This document shows, piece by piece, positions 34,918-42,990 of a stretch of DNA of 64,000 nucleotides. The first letter of the stretch is position 1. Each line of letters opens with the position of its first letter. The stretch is from Caldilineales bacterium (GTDB lineage: Bacteria > Chloroflexota > Anaerolineae > Caldilineales > Caldilineaceae), in the NCBI GenBank assembly GCA_012271135.1, contig JAAXGZ010000021.1:1-64000 (forward strand). The letters run 5' to 3'. Both the position numbers and the translations under genes were made by a program. The notes under the pieces are model-generated. The model searched no databases, was not told the DNA's origin, and saw only the letters and a list, made by a program, of their open reading frames with translations.

Positions 34918-36817
34918 AGCCGGACCCGAGATGGTCCTGCACGGCCTGCGCCACCTTACGGGTCATGCCGGGCAGGTCGGCCAGAACATCCAAATCCGCC
35001 TGGCGAAGGCGATCCAGATCGCCCTCGCAGAAAGCCAGCAGGCCCTTGCGCCGGGCCGGACCCACCCCCGGCACGTCGTCCAGGACCGTGCGCGTCATGG
35101 CCTTGCCCCGCAGGGTGCGGTGGTGGGTGATGGCGAAGCGGTGGGCCTCGTCCCGAATACGCTGCAGCAGGAACAGTCCCTGGCTGTCGCGCGGCAGCAG
35201 AATTGACTCCGGCTTCCCCGGCACGAAGACCTCTTCGCTCCGCTTGGCCAGGCCAACGACGGGGACGACGTGCAGGAGGTCGTACTTGCGGAGCACGGCC
35301 ACGGCTTGGCTCAGTTGCCCCTTGCCACCGTCCACAATCACCAGATCCGGCAGCACGTTCCAGGCGGTCTTCCCCTTGCGGCCTGGATCCAGGCCTTTTT
35401 CGCCGGCGCGCGCGAAGCGGCGGTCAAGCATCTCGCGCATGCTGGCAAAGTCGTCCGGCGCGCCGCGGGCGCCGGCGCCGCGGATCCGAAAGCGGCGGTA
35501 GTCGCTCTTGCGCGGCACGCCGCGGGCGAAGACCACCATGGAGCCGGAAGTGTGGTTCCCCTGCAGCGTGCTGATGTCGTAGCACTCCATGCGCACCGGT
35601 GGACGCGGCAGCTGCAGGGCCTCCTCCAGTTCGGCAATCGCGGTCTGCTGCCGGTTGGTGTCAACCCGGGCCGTGGCCTGCTGGATCCGCAGGTACTCCA
35701 GATTATTTTCCAGTCCCGACTCCATCAGGCGCCGCTTGGGCCCGCGCAAAGGGACATTCAGCCGCACCTTGGTGCCGCGCCGCGCCACAAGCCACTGTTC
35801 CAGCCAAGCCTGCTCCGGCGGCATGGCCTGCACCAGGATCAGGGCAGGCACGTAGGCCGCCTTGGCGTAGAACTGCTGCAGGAATGAACCGATCAGGTCA
35901 CCCCGCCGCTCTTCGGCGGCTCCGGGGTCTTGGGACTTGCCCAGTTCCAGGCGATAGTGGTCGCGCCCCACCAGCCTTCCCTGGCGCACAAACATGATCT
36001 GGACCACCGCCATGCCCGATTCCGGATCGGGCACGATGGTGATGCAATCCTCGTTGTCCGGCTGGGCGCCGATCAGCACCTGCTGGCCCACGATGCGTTC
36101 GGCGGACTTGATCCGGTCGCGGATCAGCGCCGCGCGCTCGAAGTCCAGATTCTCGGCGGCCTGTTCCATCCGCTCCCGGAGTTGCCGCATGACCTGGCCC
36201 GTGTCGCCACGCAGGAACCGCATCATCTGGCGCAGGCTCTCGCGGTACTGTTCCGAGCTCTGGGCTCCGATGCAGGGCCCGCCGCACATCTTCAGGTGGT
36301 AGTACAGGCAGGGCCGTTCGTCCTCGCCGGTGATCCGACGGTCGCAGTCGAGATAGGGAAAGATGCGCCGGATGCCCTCCAAGGTCCGGTAGATGGCGCG
36401 GGCGTTTGTGTAGGGACCGAAGTAGCGCGCCCCGTCCCTGCGCATCGTGCGCGTGACTTCGATTTTGGGAAACGGGTCCTGCCAGTTGATCTTCAGGTAG
36501 GGGAAGGTCTTGTCGTCCTTGAGCAGGACGTTGAAGGGCGGCTGGTGCTCCTTGATGAGATTGTTTTCGAGCGTGAGCGCCTGCAGTTCATTGGCGGTGA
36601 TCCACCAGGACACGTCCGTGATTTCCGGCACCAGGCGTTCCACGCGGGGATCGTCCCGCTGGCTGGGCGTGAAGTAGCTGCGCACGCGCGACCGCAGGAC
36701 CTTGGCCTTGCCGACATACAGGACCTCGCCCGCGGGGCCGTGCATCAAATAGCAGCCGGGCGCGCGCGGCAGTTCCTCCAGCTTCCGTTGCACCAAGGGG
36801 GGTATCGAATAGGCCAT
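34901..36817 (-). CDS. uvrC: UvrABC excinuclease subunit C
   Basis: 638 residues. Incises both sides of a lesion in nucleotide excision repair. GIY-YIG domain at the N-terminus: APGCYLMHGPAGEVLYVGKAKVLRSRVRSYF (GIY varies to GCY). Cys-rich RPCLYYHLKMCGGPCIG, UVR motif ENLDFERAALIRDRIKSAERIV, the C-terminal RNase H-like nuclease (MECYDISTLQGNHTSGSMVVFARG ... LPDLVIVDGGKGQLSQA) and the final HhH (DDVPGVGPARRKGLLAFCEGDLDRLRQADLDVLADLPGM) are all present. Start at 36817 by the conserved MAYSIPPLVQRKLEELPRAPG. Divergent from recA with 192 bp between, so both may be co-regulated; no clear LexA box was identified. Confidence 0.97.
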   Translation of the reverse strand: MAYSIPPLVQRKLEELPRAPGCYLMHGPAGEVLYVGKAKVLRSRVRSYFTPSQRDDPRVERLVPEITDVSWWITANELQALTLENNLIKEHQPPFNVLLKDDKTFPYLKINWQDPFPKIEVTRTMRRDGARYFGPYTNARAIYRTLEGIRRIFPYLDCDRRITGEDERPCLYYHLKMCGGPCIGAQSSEQYRESLRQMMRFLRGDTGQVMRQLRERMEQAAENLDFERAALIRDRIKSAERIVGQQVLIGAQPDNEDCITIVPDPESGMAVVQIMFVRQGRLVGRDHYRLELGKSQDPGAAEERRGDLIGSFLQQFYAKAAYVPALILVQAMPPEQAWLEQWLVARRGTKVRLNVPLRGPKRRLMESGLENNLEYLRIQQATARVDTNRQQTAIAELEEALQLPRPPVRMECYDISTLQGNHTSGSMVVFARGVPRKSDYRRFRIRGAGARGAPDDFASMREMLDRRFARAGEKGLDPGRKGKTAWNVLPDLVIVDGGKGQLSQAVAVLRKYDLLHVVPVVGLAKRSEEVFVPGKPESILLPRDSQGLFLLQRIRDEAHRFAITHHRTLRGKAMTRTVLDDVPGVGPARRKGLLAFCEGDLDRLRQADLDVLADLPGMTRKVAQAVQDHLGSGSTSRS

Positions 36818-36928
36818 GGCACCGATGTTAGCATCGGCCTGCCGGCGGGAGCCCAATAGCTGCGCGTTGCGGCATCCGCGTTCGGAACCGATCGGTCCGG
36901 CAGAACCCTTCTTCGCCACCGGCGTGCA

Positions 36929-36934
36929 TACAAT
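36929..36934 (+). promoter_or_regulatory. Candidate -10 of recA
   Basis: TACAAT (context CATACAATTAGACT) lies 75 bp before the recA ATG. No recognisable -35 or SOS box. Confidence 0.3.
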
Positions 36935-37009
36935 TAGACTGTCCGGCCCGGCCCTTCGGGCGTCCGGGTCCGGAGACCTGCCATCCTGCCTGCAAGCACG
37001 GAACTCCCC

Positions 37010-38041
37010 ATGAAGAGATCGTCCGCATCCAGAAGAAACAGCCTCGACCACACGCTGCAGGATCTGGAGAAGCGCTTCGGTGACGGCATCGTCATGAAGC
37101 TGGGCGAGAACCCCGCCCTGAAGGTGGAGTCGATTCCGACCGGAGCCCTCTCCCTCGACATTGCCCTGGGCGTGGGCGGCGTGCCGGTGGGCCGCATCCT
37201 CGAGGTGTACGGCCATGAAAGTTCCGGCAAGACCACGCTCTGCCTGCACGTCATCGCCGAGGCCCAGAAAGCCGGGGGCCTGTGCGGCTTCGTGGATGTC
37301 GAACATGCGCTGGACCCCGACTACGCCAAGCGCATCGGGGTCGACGTCAACGAACTCTATGTCAGCCAGCCGGACACCGGCGAGGCGGCGCTGGAAGTGG
37401 CCGAGGCCCTGGTCACCTCGGGCGAACTGGCCGTCGTGGTGGTCGACAGCGTGGCCGCGCTGGTGCCCAAGCAGGAAATCGACGGCGAAATGGGCGACGC
37501 CCACGTGGGCCTTCAAGCGCGGCTCATGAGCCAGGCCCTGCGCAAATTGACGGCTCCGGTCAAGAACAGCGGCTGCACCCTGATCTTCACCAACCAAATC
37601 CGGCAGCGCGTCGGGGTGATGTTCGGCAACCCGGAGACCACCTCCGGCGGGATGGCCCTTCGCTTCTACGCCAGCGTGCGCATGGAGATACGGCGGCAGC
37701 AGGCCATCAAGGACGGCACGGAGACCATCGGCAACAAGACGAAGGTCACCGTACGCAAGAACAAGGTCGCACCGCCCTTCAGAATCGCCGAATTCGACAT
37801 CATGTACAATCAGGGAATCAGTTCCGATGCGGACATCCTGAACTTGGCCATCGAACACGATCTGATCGATCAGCGCGGTTCCTTCTTCCGGTACAACGAC
37901 GAGTTGCTGGGACAGGGACGGGCGGCGGCCGTGAACAGTCTGTCGGAGCAGCCGGAACTAACCGCGCATTTGCGCGACCTGATTTGCCAGAAAGTCGGAT
38001 TGACCTCGCCTGAATCCCCGGACGGCGACACAGGCGCCTAA
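37010..38041 (+). CDS. recA: Recombinase RecA
   Basis: 343 residues. Pairs homologous DNA and triggers LexA cleavage. Core motifs: [20 protein letters not shown] (Walker A), [73 protein letters not shown] (loop L2 region). Two places differ from the common form: the Pro of GPESSGKT is His, and [11 protein letters not shown] replaces AFIDAEHALDP. The C-terminal tail is short and mildly acidic. The first 12 residues ([12 protein letters not shown]) are variable. Divergent from uvrC; a hairpin follows the stop, then rny. Confidence 0.97.
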   Translation: MKRSSASRRNSLDHTLQDLEKRFGDGIVMKLGENPALKVESIPTGALSLDIALGVGGVPVGRILEVYGHESSGKTTLCLHVIAEAQKAGGLCGFVDVEHALDPDYAKRIGVDVNELYVSQPDTGEAALEVAEALVTSGELAVVVVDSVAALVPKQEIDGEMGDAHVGLQARLMSQALRKLTAPVKNSGCTLIFTNQIRQRVGVMFGNPETTSGGMALRFYASVRMEIRRQQAIKDGTETIGNKTKVTVRKNKVAPPFRIAEFDIMYNQGISSDADILNLAIEHDLIDQRGSFFRYNDELLGQGRAAAVNSLSEQPELTAHLRDLICQKVGLTSPESPDGDTGA

Positions 38042-38053
38042 CCTGCGAACCAG

Positions 38054-38080
38054 CCGCCACCGGACCGGTTCCGGTGGCGG
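38054..38080 (+). terminator. Hairpin after recA
   Basis: Arms CCGCCACCGGA and TCCGGTGGCGG (11 bp) with loop CCGGT, 13 bp after the recA stop. Few T residues follow, so efficiency is uncertain. Confidence 0.5.
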
Positions 38081-38205
38081 TCTCCCTGCCCGTCCGCGGC
38101 TGGCGGGGCCGTTTTCCGCTTACCGCACCCACCCGGTCGTTGCCCCGTTGCCGGGGCGATTGCGCACAGCATCCGGAGCTGAGTGCAGCAGGACCCGAAA
38201 GCAAC

Positions 38206-39774
38206 ATGGACCTCACGATTTGGCATGTATTGATCGTCTTTTTGCTGGGCGCAATCCTGGCGGGAGCTGTCGTTGGCTGGTTCGCCTACCGCCGGGGCCG
38301 CCAGGAACGGGACATCGGTGAGGAGCGCATCCACAAGGAACTGCAACTCCAAAGGGAAGCCATTGCCAAGGAGAAGGCGGAGGGTGTCGCGGCCATACAG
38401 CAGGAACGGCTTGCGCTCAACGAACACGAGATCCAGCAGCACGAAAAACTGGAGGCCGAATGGTCGCGCCTGAACCAGGAATCGGCCCGGCAGAACCAGA
38501 GCCTGCGGGACCGGTCCCGCAGCCAGGACCACAAGCAGGAGGCCCTTGACAAGCGCGAACAGGAACTGACGCAGCGTACGGAAAAGCTGGATGCCCGGGA
38601 GGAGGATCTGGCCAGCCACAAGGAGCGCCAGAACCAGGAACTGGAACGCCTGGCCGAGCTGACCCGGGAGCAGGCGCGCAGGGAGGTCGTTGCCCGCGCC
38701 GAGGCCGAGGCCCGCCAGGAGGTGGCCCGGACCATCCGAGACATCGAAGCCCAAAGCCAGGAGATGGCGGAACAGAGGGCGCGGGAAATCATTACCCTGG
38801 CCATGGAACGCGTGGCGCACGACAGCGTGCCGGACCAGGCCGCCTCCAGCGTCTCCCTGCCTTCGGACGACATGAAGGCGCGCATCATCGGCCGCATGGG
38901 CCGCAACATCCGATCGCTGGAAATGGCACTCGGCGTGGATATCATCGTGGACGATACGCCGGGTGCCATCGTCATCTCCTGCTTTGACCCCATCCGGCGC
39001 GAGATTGCCCGCCTGGCCCTGGCCAACCTCGTCCAGGACGGCCGCATTCATCCGGCCCGGATCGAGAACGAAGTCAAGACGGCGGAACGGGAAGTGGACC
39101 GGATCATCCTGGACTCGGCCCAGAAGGCGATGCTGGAAGTCGGCATCCCAGGGCTGCACCGGGAACTGCAGGTGCTACTCGGACGTCTCAACTACCGCAC
39201 CAGCTACAGCCAGAACCAGCTGTATCACGCCATCGAGACAGCCCACCTGTCCGCCATGATTGCCGAGGAACTGCACGGGGACGTGCAGACAGCCCGCATC
39301 GGCGGCCTCCTGCACGACATCGGCAAGGCCGTCAGCCACGAAGTGGAGGGCCCCCATGCAATCGTCGGTGCTGCCATCGCACGCCGCTACGGCATCAACG
39401 AAAAGATTGCCAACTGCATCGAGGCCCACCATCACGAAGTGGAGATGGCCTCCATGGAGGCCGTTATCGTAGCTACGGCGGACGCCGTCAGCGGAGCCCG
39501 CCCCGGCGCGCGCCGCATTTCGGTCGAACGGTACTACGAGCGCATCAAGGAACTGGAGGATGTAGCCCGCGGCTACGACGCGGTCAAGGAGAGCTACGCC
39601 CTGCAGGCCGGCCGCGAACTGCGCGTGCTGGTGCAGCCCAAGGACATCGACGACAAGGGTTGCGTGGAACTGGGCCGAGACATCGCGGAGCAGATCCACG
39701 ATACCTTGCAGTACCCGGGCCAGATCAAGGTCACGGTGATCCGCGAAACCCGGTACGTGGCGGTCGCATCCTGA
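38206..39774 (+). CDS. rny: Ribonuclease Y
   Basis: 522 residues, standard length. N-terminal membrane helix (VLIVFLLGAILAGAVVGWF, residues 7-25), a long coiled coil (about 30-210), KH domain with KARIIGRMGRNIRSLEMALGVDIIVDDTPGAIVISCFDP, and the HD phosphohydrolase domain with GGLLHDIGKAVSHEVEGPHAIVGAAIARRYG and IEAHHHEVE. The KH GxxG loop reads GRMG rather than the usual GREG. RNase Y is a membrane-bound endoribonuclease that starts mRNA decay in many Gram-positive-like bacteria. AGGA lies upstream of the ATG at 38206. It sits between recA and spoVS. Confidence 0.95.
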   Translation: MDLTIWHVLIVFLLGAILAGAVVGWFAYRRGRQERDIGEERIHKELQLQREAIAKEKAEGVAAIQQERLALNEHEIQQHEKLEAEWSRLNQESARQNQSLRDRSRSQDHKQEALDKREQELTQRTEKLDAREEDLASHKERQNQELERLAELTREQARREVVARAEAEARQEVARTIRDIEAQSQEMAEQRAREIITLAMERVAHDSVPDQAASSVSLPSDDMKARIIGRMGRNIRSLEMALGVDIIVDDTPGAIVISCFDPIRREIARLALANLVQDGRIHPARIENEVKTAEREVDRIILDSAQKAMLEVGIPGLHRELQVLLGRLNYRTSYSQNQLYHAIETAHLSAMIAEELHGDVQTARIGGLLHDIGKAVSHEVEGPHAIVGAAIARRYGINEKIANCIEAHHHEVEMASMEAVIVATADAVSGARPGARRISVERYYERIKELEDVARGYDAVKESYALQAGRELRVLVQPKDIDDKGCVELGRDIAEQIHDTLQYPGQIKVTVIRETRYVAVAS

Positions 39775-39781
39775 CGCGTCG

Positions 39782-39811
39782 GGTATGGAGCAAAAGCCAT
39801 TGCTCCATACC
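39782..39811. terminator. 12-bp hairpin after rny
   Basis: GGTATGGAGCAA and TTGCTCCATACC form a perfect stem with a 6-base loop, 7 bp after the rny stop. It may end the rny transcript or be the left-end hairpin of the adjacent mobile-element relic. Confidence 0.5.
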
Positions 39812-39837
39812 GGCACACTGCGGCAAGTTGTGGCACG

Positions 39838-40060
39838 TTACAGCTACGAACATCTACCGGGTGGGCGCGTTCGCGGCCAAGATTGGCGTCCACAAGAACA
39901 CGGTCAAGGCCTGGGTCAGGTACCAGCGGCAACTCCAACAGGCCGTCACCGATAGCTGAGAAGGACACGCGCCGCGGTGATTGGTCTTGCTGCGTCGACG
40001 GAGTTGTGTTGGATGCGGATGCCAACGCCGCCTGCAACATCCAGGCGTTCACCTCGGAAG
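39838..40060 (+). pseudogene. Minimal IS607-type relic: TnpA HTH and TnpB tail
   Basis: The first 40 codons (ATNIYRVGAFAAKIGVHKNTVKAWVRYQRQ) match the N-terminal MerR-like helix-turn-helix of IS607 TnpA (YRVGEFA-x-x-IG). After a stop codon at 39957-39959 the code continues as WSCCVDGVVLDADANAACNI, which is the C-terminal zinc-ribbon/RuvC-III end of TnpB (CG-x-V-x-D-R-D-x-NAA-x-NI). The catalytic core of both proteins is missing. What remains is a two-ended, internally deleted derivative. It separates rny from spoVS. Confidence 0.65.
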
Positions 40061-40373
40061 CCAGGTCGGCCTTTGCAAACGCAGAGACTCGTAAGGCGGG
40101 GCCGACCTGCCGGCTTGCAAGGTCCACGAAGCGTCAAACAGGCAGTCCGCTTCCGATTTGTGCAGGAAGTTGAGATTCCCATAGGTTCTGGAGACCGGTT
40201 GTATACGCCACAAGACCTTGCTCTTGGAAAGAACCAGACCGTCGGTGGGGACTGCTCCATCCGGACTCGAGTGGCTGGGGCGCCCATCCCTATCAACTGA
40301 GAGCGAATGACCCGCACCGGGGCTGAAGCGCGCCATGTAAAGGAACAGAAAATTTCCCGTTGGGTGTAACAGT
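40061..40373. other. Gene-free stretch before spoVS
   Basis: I see no gene. It contains decayed sequence after the TnpB tail and possibly the right end of that relic. The conserved ymdB gene found at this place in Bacillus is absent. Confidence 0.4.
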
Positions 40374-40398
40374 TTGCAGTCGCCTGCGTCTTATATAG
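40374..40398 (+). promoter_or_regulatory. Candidate spoVS promoter
   Basis: An AT-rich -10-like CTTATATAG at 40390-40398 with TTGCAG at 40374-40379 upstream (spacer shorter than usual). It lies about 85 bp before the spoVS ATG. Confidence 0.3.
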
Positions 40399-40480
40399 AA
40401 GGGGCATTGAGTCGTCCGCGGTCGATTCACCGCCTTTGTCAGCTGCCCGTACGTCACACTCCTACTTCGAGGCTGCAGTA

Positions 40481-40849
40481 ATGACCGAACTCATCAAGGT
40501 CTCCAAGACCTCCCGCCCGACGGCCGTGGCCGGGGCCATTGCCGGCGTGATGCGCAAGGGCGGGTATGCCGAAATCCAGGCCATCGGGGCCGGGGCCGTA
40601 AACCAGTCCGTCAAGGCTCTGGCCACGGCGCGCAACTACCTGAAAGAGGATGGAATCGATCTTGCGGCCGTGCCCAGCTTCACGGAGGTCGAGATCGATG
40701 GCTCCATAAAGACGGCCGTGCACATGGCCATCTACAAGCAGTCCGACGTGCTGGACTCGGAACTGGACGAGGACGACGAGGAAGAGGACATGGTCCACCC
40801 TGTGGTGAACAACGGGATCCACAACGGCGAAACCCATCTGGCCCTTTAG
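40481..40849 (+). CDS. spoVS: Stage V sporulation protein S (SpoVS)
   Basis: 122 residues. The first 85 residues are the compact Alba-like SpoVS fold: MTELIKVSKTSRPTAVAGAIAGVMRKGGYAEIQAIGAGAVNQSVKALATARNYLKEDGIDLAAVPSFTEVEIDG. The remaining residues form an acidic tail (LDSELDEDDEEEDMVHPV) longer than in Bacillus (86 residues). SpoVS is found in spore formers and also in non-sporulating Thermus and Chloroflexota; it is thought to bind nucleic acid. The neighbouring recA and rny correspond to the order recA-rny-ymdB-spoVS in Bacillus. Confidence 0.93.
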   Translation: MTELIKVSKTSRPTAVAGAIAGVMRKGGYAEIQAIGAGAVNQSVKALATARNYLKEDGIDLAAVPSFTEVEIDGSIKTAVHMAIYKQSDVLDSELDEDDEEEDMVHPVVNNGIHNGETHLAL

Positions 40850-41016
40850 CGCGTCCAACCGGCCGTGTGCGGAACCTCCGCCGGCTGCAGTTAGAATCCA
40901 GGTGCTTGCAAGCAGCGCCTGACGCAATCCCGCCAACCGGGCCGGGCTTGGCCGCACGGGCGCCTGGAGCCCGCAAGGGGGCCTCCCGATGAAGCCGTCC
41001 TCCGGCCCGTTCCGCC

Positions 41017-42960
41017 GTGTTCCTGCCCAAACACCAGGCCGCCCGACCAGGCACCAGCGGCAAATTCGTCGCTGCCGTGTTGGCAGTGGTTCTGGTCCTG
41101 TCCGGCCTGTCGACGGCCGAGGCCCAATCCGGGATTGAGACGCCGACGGCCTACCGGCAGTCTCCGTTCCTGCCCGCACCGCCGCAACTGGCGACCGTCC
41201 AGGATCGGTTGCCGCAGGACCCCGTGGTCCTGGATCCGGCATCCCTGTTCCAAGCCCCGGCCAACGAAGGAATGGGGCCGGGAGAATTCGGCGGGAACCT
41301 GGTGCTCGTGCGCGATCCGTACGCGCGGGTCGATGTCCCGGCACTGGCATTGCGCGAGAACCTCCTGAGCGCGCCGGCATGGGATTCTGCCGACCCGCGT
41401 CCCAACATCCTCGCCCGATGGCATGTCCATCCGGACCGCCGGCACTTCCGCCTCGAACTCCGGGCCGGTCTGCGCTGGTCCGATGGGGTACCCGTCACCA
41501 CGCGCGATGTTGCCTTCGCGTTCAACGATCTTTGGCTCGACCCGGAGATGAACTTCCTGGGCATGCCGGACGTGATCCGCGCCGGCGGAGACGGCAACGG
41601 CACACCGGTGTCGCTGCGCATCCAGGACGACTTGGTCTTCTACCTGGAGTTCGATGAACCCTACGGCGGTTTCGTGCGCGCCTTGACCGAGTTGCATCCG
41701 GCGGGTTACACGGACTTCCTCAAACCGGTTCACCACCTGGCAGACTTCCATGCCGATCACGCCCCTGCCGCCGATCTGCGATCCCGCATGCAAAACTCCG
41801 GCACCAAGTACGCGTGGGAGCTGCTACAGGTTGCGGACTGTCAGCCCCACGAATTGGGACAGGACTCCTGCAACGGCTTTCCCGGGCTGCAGCCCTGGGT
41901 CCAAACCGAAGTGGAACCGGACGGCACCGTCCGTCTGGAACGCAATCCCTGGTACTTCAAGGTGGATCCGACCGGCCGGCAGTTACCCTATATCGACACC
42001 CTGACGGTCCTGCCACCCGCGGACCCGCCGCCCCCGTCACCGACCGCCGCCCTCGGAGCCGATCTAGCCACGCCCGCGGACGGCTGGCACAGGCGAACCG
42101 ACTATCTTGCGCTGGGCGAGCTTGGCCGACACGGCATTCGCATCCTGGAGAGTGCGCAGGATCCGGTCGCACTGCACCTGAACCACACGGGCAAAGGCGA
42201 ACGTTGGCAGACCCTGGTCGCCATGCCCGACTTTGGGCAAGCCCTGCCCCTGGCCATCAACCGGCCGGGATTGGCTGCAGCCCTGTCCCTGCCCGATGGC
42301 GGTACCGTTCATGATCCCGAGGCAGCCAACCGCCTGTTGGACGGGATGGGGCTGACCGAACGCACGGAACGGGGAATGCGCATGGGACCCGGCCGTCAAA
42401 CCGCGGCCCTGACGCTGGCCTATGCGGCCGAGGAGTCGGGTTTGCACCGGATTGCGGAGCGGATCGTGGGCGATCTGGCTGCCGTGGGCCTGGACGTGTC
42501 TGCCGAACCACTGCCTTCCCGCCTGTTGGCCATCCGGATGCACAGCAATCAGTTGCAGATGTCCCTGGGCCCCTTCGGCGGGCCAGGCTGGGCCACCGGT
42601 ACCGCTCAGGACCACCTACCCACCGGCGCCACCGGGCGCCGGTGGCAGCTCTGGCATGACAGCGGCGGCAGCCTGGGAACCGAACCGCCCGTTCCCATTC
42701 TGGAGTTGTACGAACTGGATTCCGTCCTGACGGCGTCCCTGCCGTCGGATCAGGCTGCGCGCCGGGCGCGGGCGCGGCTGGGCCCCATCAACGAAGAACA
42801 ATTTCTGATTCTGCCGCTGGCACCGGAGGCCGGTCAGTTGGTGGTATTTGCAATCGGGTTGGGAAACCTTGCCCGAGGGGGACCGGTCGAGGCGGCCATG
42901 GCTGCGGCCGAGCTTTTCCATTGGACCGCATCCGGCGACGAAGCCGCGCCCGGCCAGTGA
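41017..42960 (+). CDS. Solute-binding protein of the peptide/nickel ABC class, no transporter nearby
   Basis: 647 residues. A signal peptide is seen (VAAVLAVVLVLSGLSTAEA, about 19-37, cleavage AEA-Q); there is no lipobox Cys. Family-5 features include RPNILARWHVHPDRRHFRLELRAGLRWSDGVPVTTRDVAFAFNDL (the hallmark W-x-D-G-x-P-x-T-A-x-D-V region) and LERNPWYFKVDPTGRQLPYIDTLTV. Between residues about 330 and 350 a proline-rich insertion (PPADPPPPSPTAALG) replaces family sequence, and the C-terminal lobe seems shortened. No permease or ATPase genes follow, so it is either an orphan partner of a distant transporter or a surface protein of another role. GTG start; a TAGAAT -10-like site is at 40892. 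Confidence 0.75.
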   Translation: MFLPKHQAARPGTSGKFVAAVLAVVLVLSGLSTAEAQSGIETPTAYRQSPFLPAPPQLATVQDRLPQDPVVLDPASLFQAPANEGMGPGEFGGNLVLVRDPYARVDVPALALRENLLSAPAWDSADPRPNILARWHVHPDRRHFRLELRAGLRWSDGVPVTTRDVAFAFNDLWLDPEMNFLGMPDVIRAGGDGNGTPVSLRIQDDLVFYLEFDEPYGGFVRALTELHPAGYTDFLKPVHHLADFHADHAPAADLRSRMQNSGTKYAWELLQVADCQPHELGQDSCNGFPGLQPWVQTEVEPDGTVRLERNPWYFKVDPTGRQLPYIDTLTVLPPADPPPPSPTAALGADLATPADGWHRRTDYLALGELGRHGIRILESAQDPVALHLNHTGKGERWQTLVAMPDFGQALPLAINRPGLAAALSLPDGGTVHDPEAANRLLDGMGLTERTERGMRMGPGRQTAALTLAYAAEESGLHRIAERIVGDLAAVGLDVSAEPLPSRLLAIRMHSNQLQMSLGPFGGPGWATGTAQDHLPTGATGRRWQLWHDSGGSLGTEPPVPILELYELDSVLTASLPSDQAARRARARLGPINEEQFLILPLAPEAGQLVVFAIGLGNLARGGPVEAAMAAAELFHWTASGDEAAPGQ

Positions 42961-42990
42961 ATTGACAGGTCGGGCCGTGTCCGGGGCGAA

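Noticed and set aside
36640-36665. CACGCGGGGATC-like sequence inside uvrC as a further CRISPR repeat
   Set aside because: It is part of conserved uvrC coding sequence and lacks the left half of the repeat.
36818-37009. LexA/SOS box between uvrC and recA
   Set aside because: A GTTCGGAAC-like stretch occurs but does not fit the GAAC-N4-GTTC or CTGT-N8-ACAG types, so I did not annotate it.
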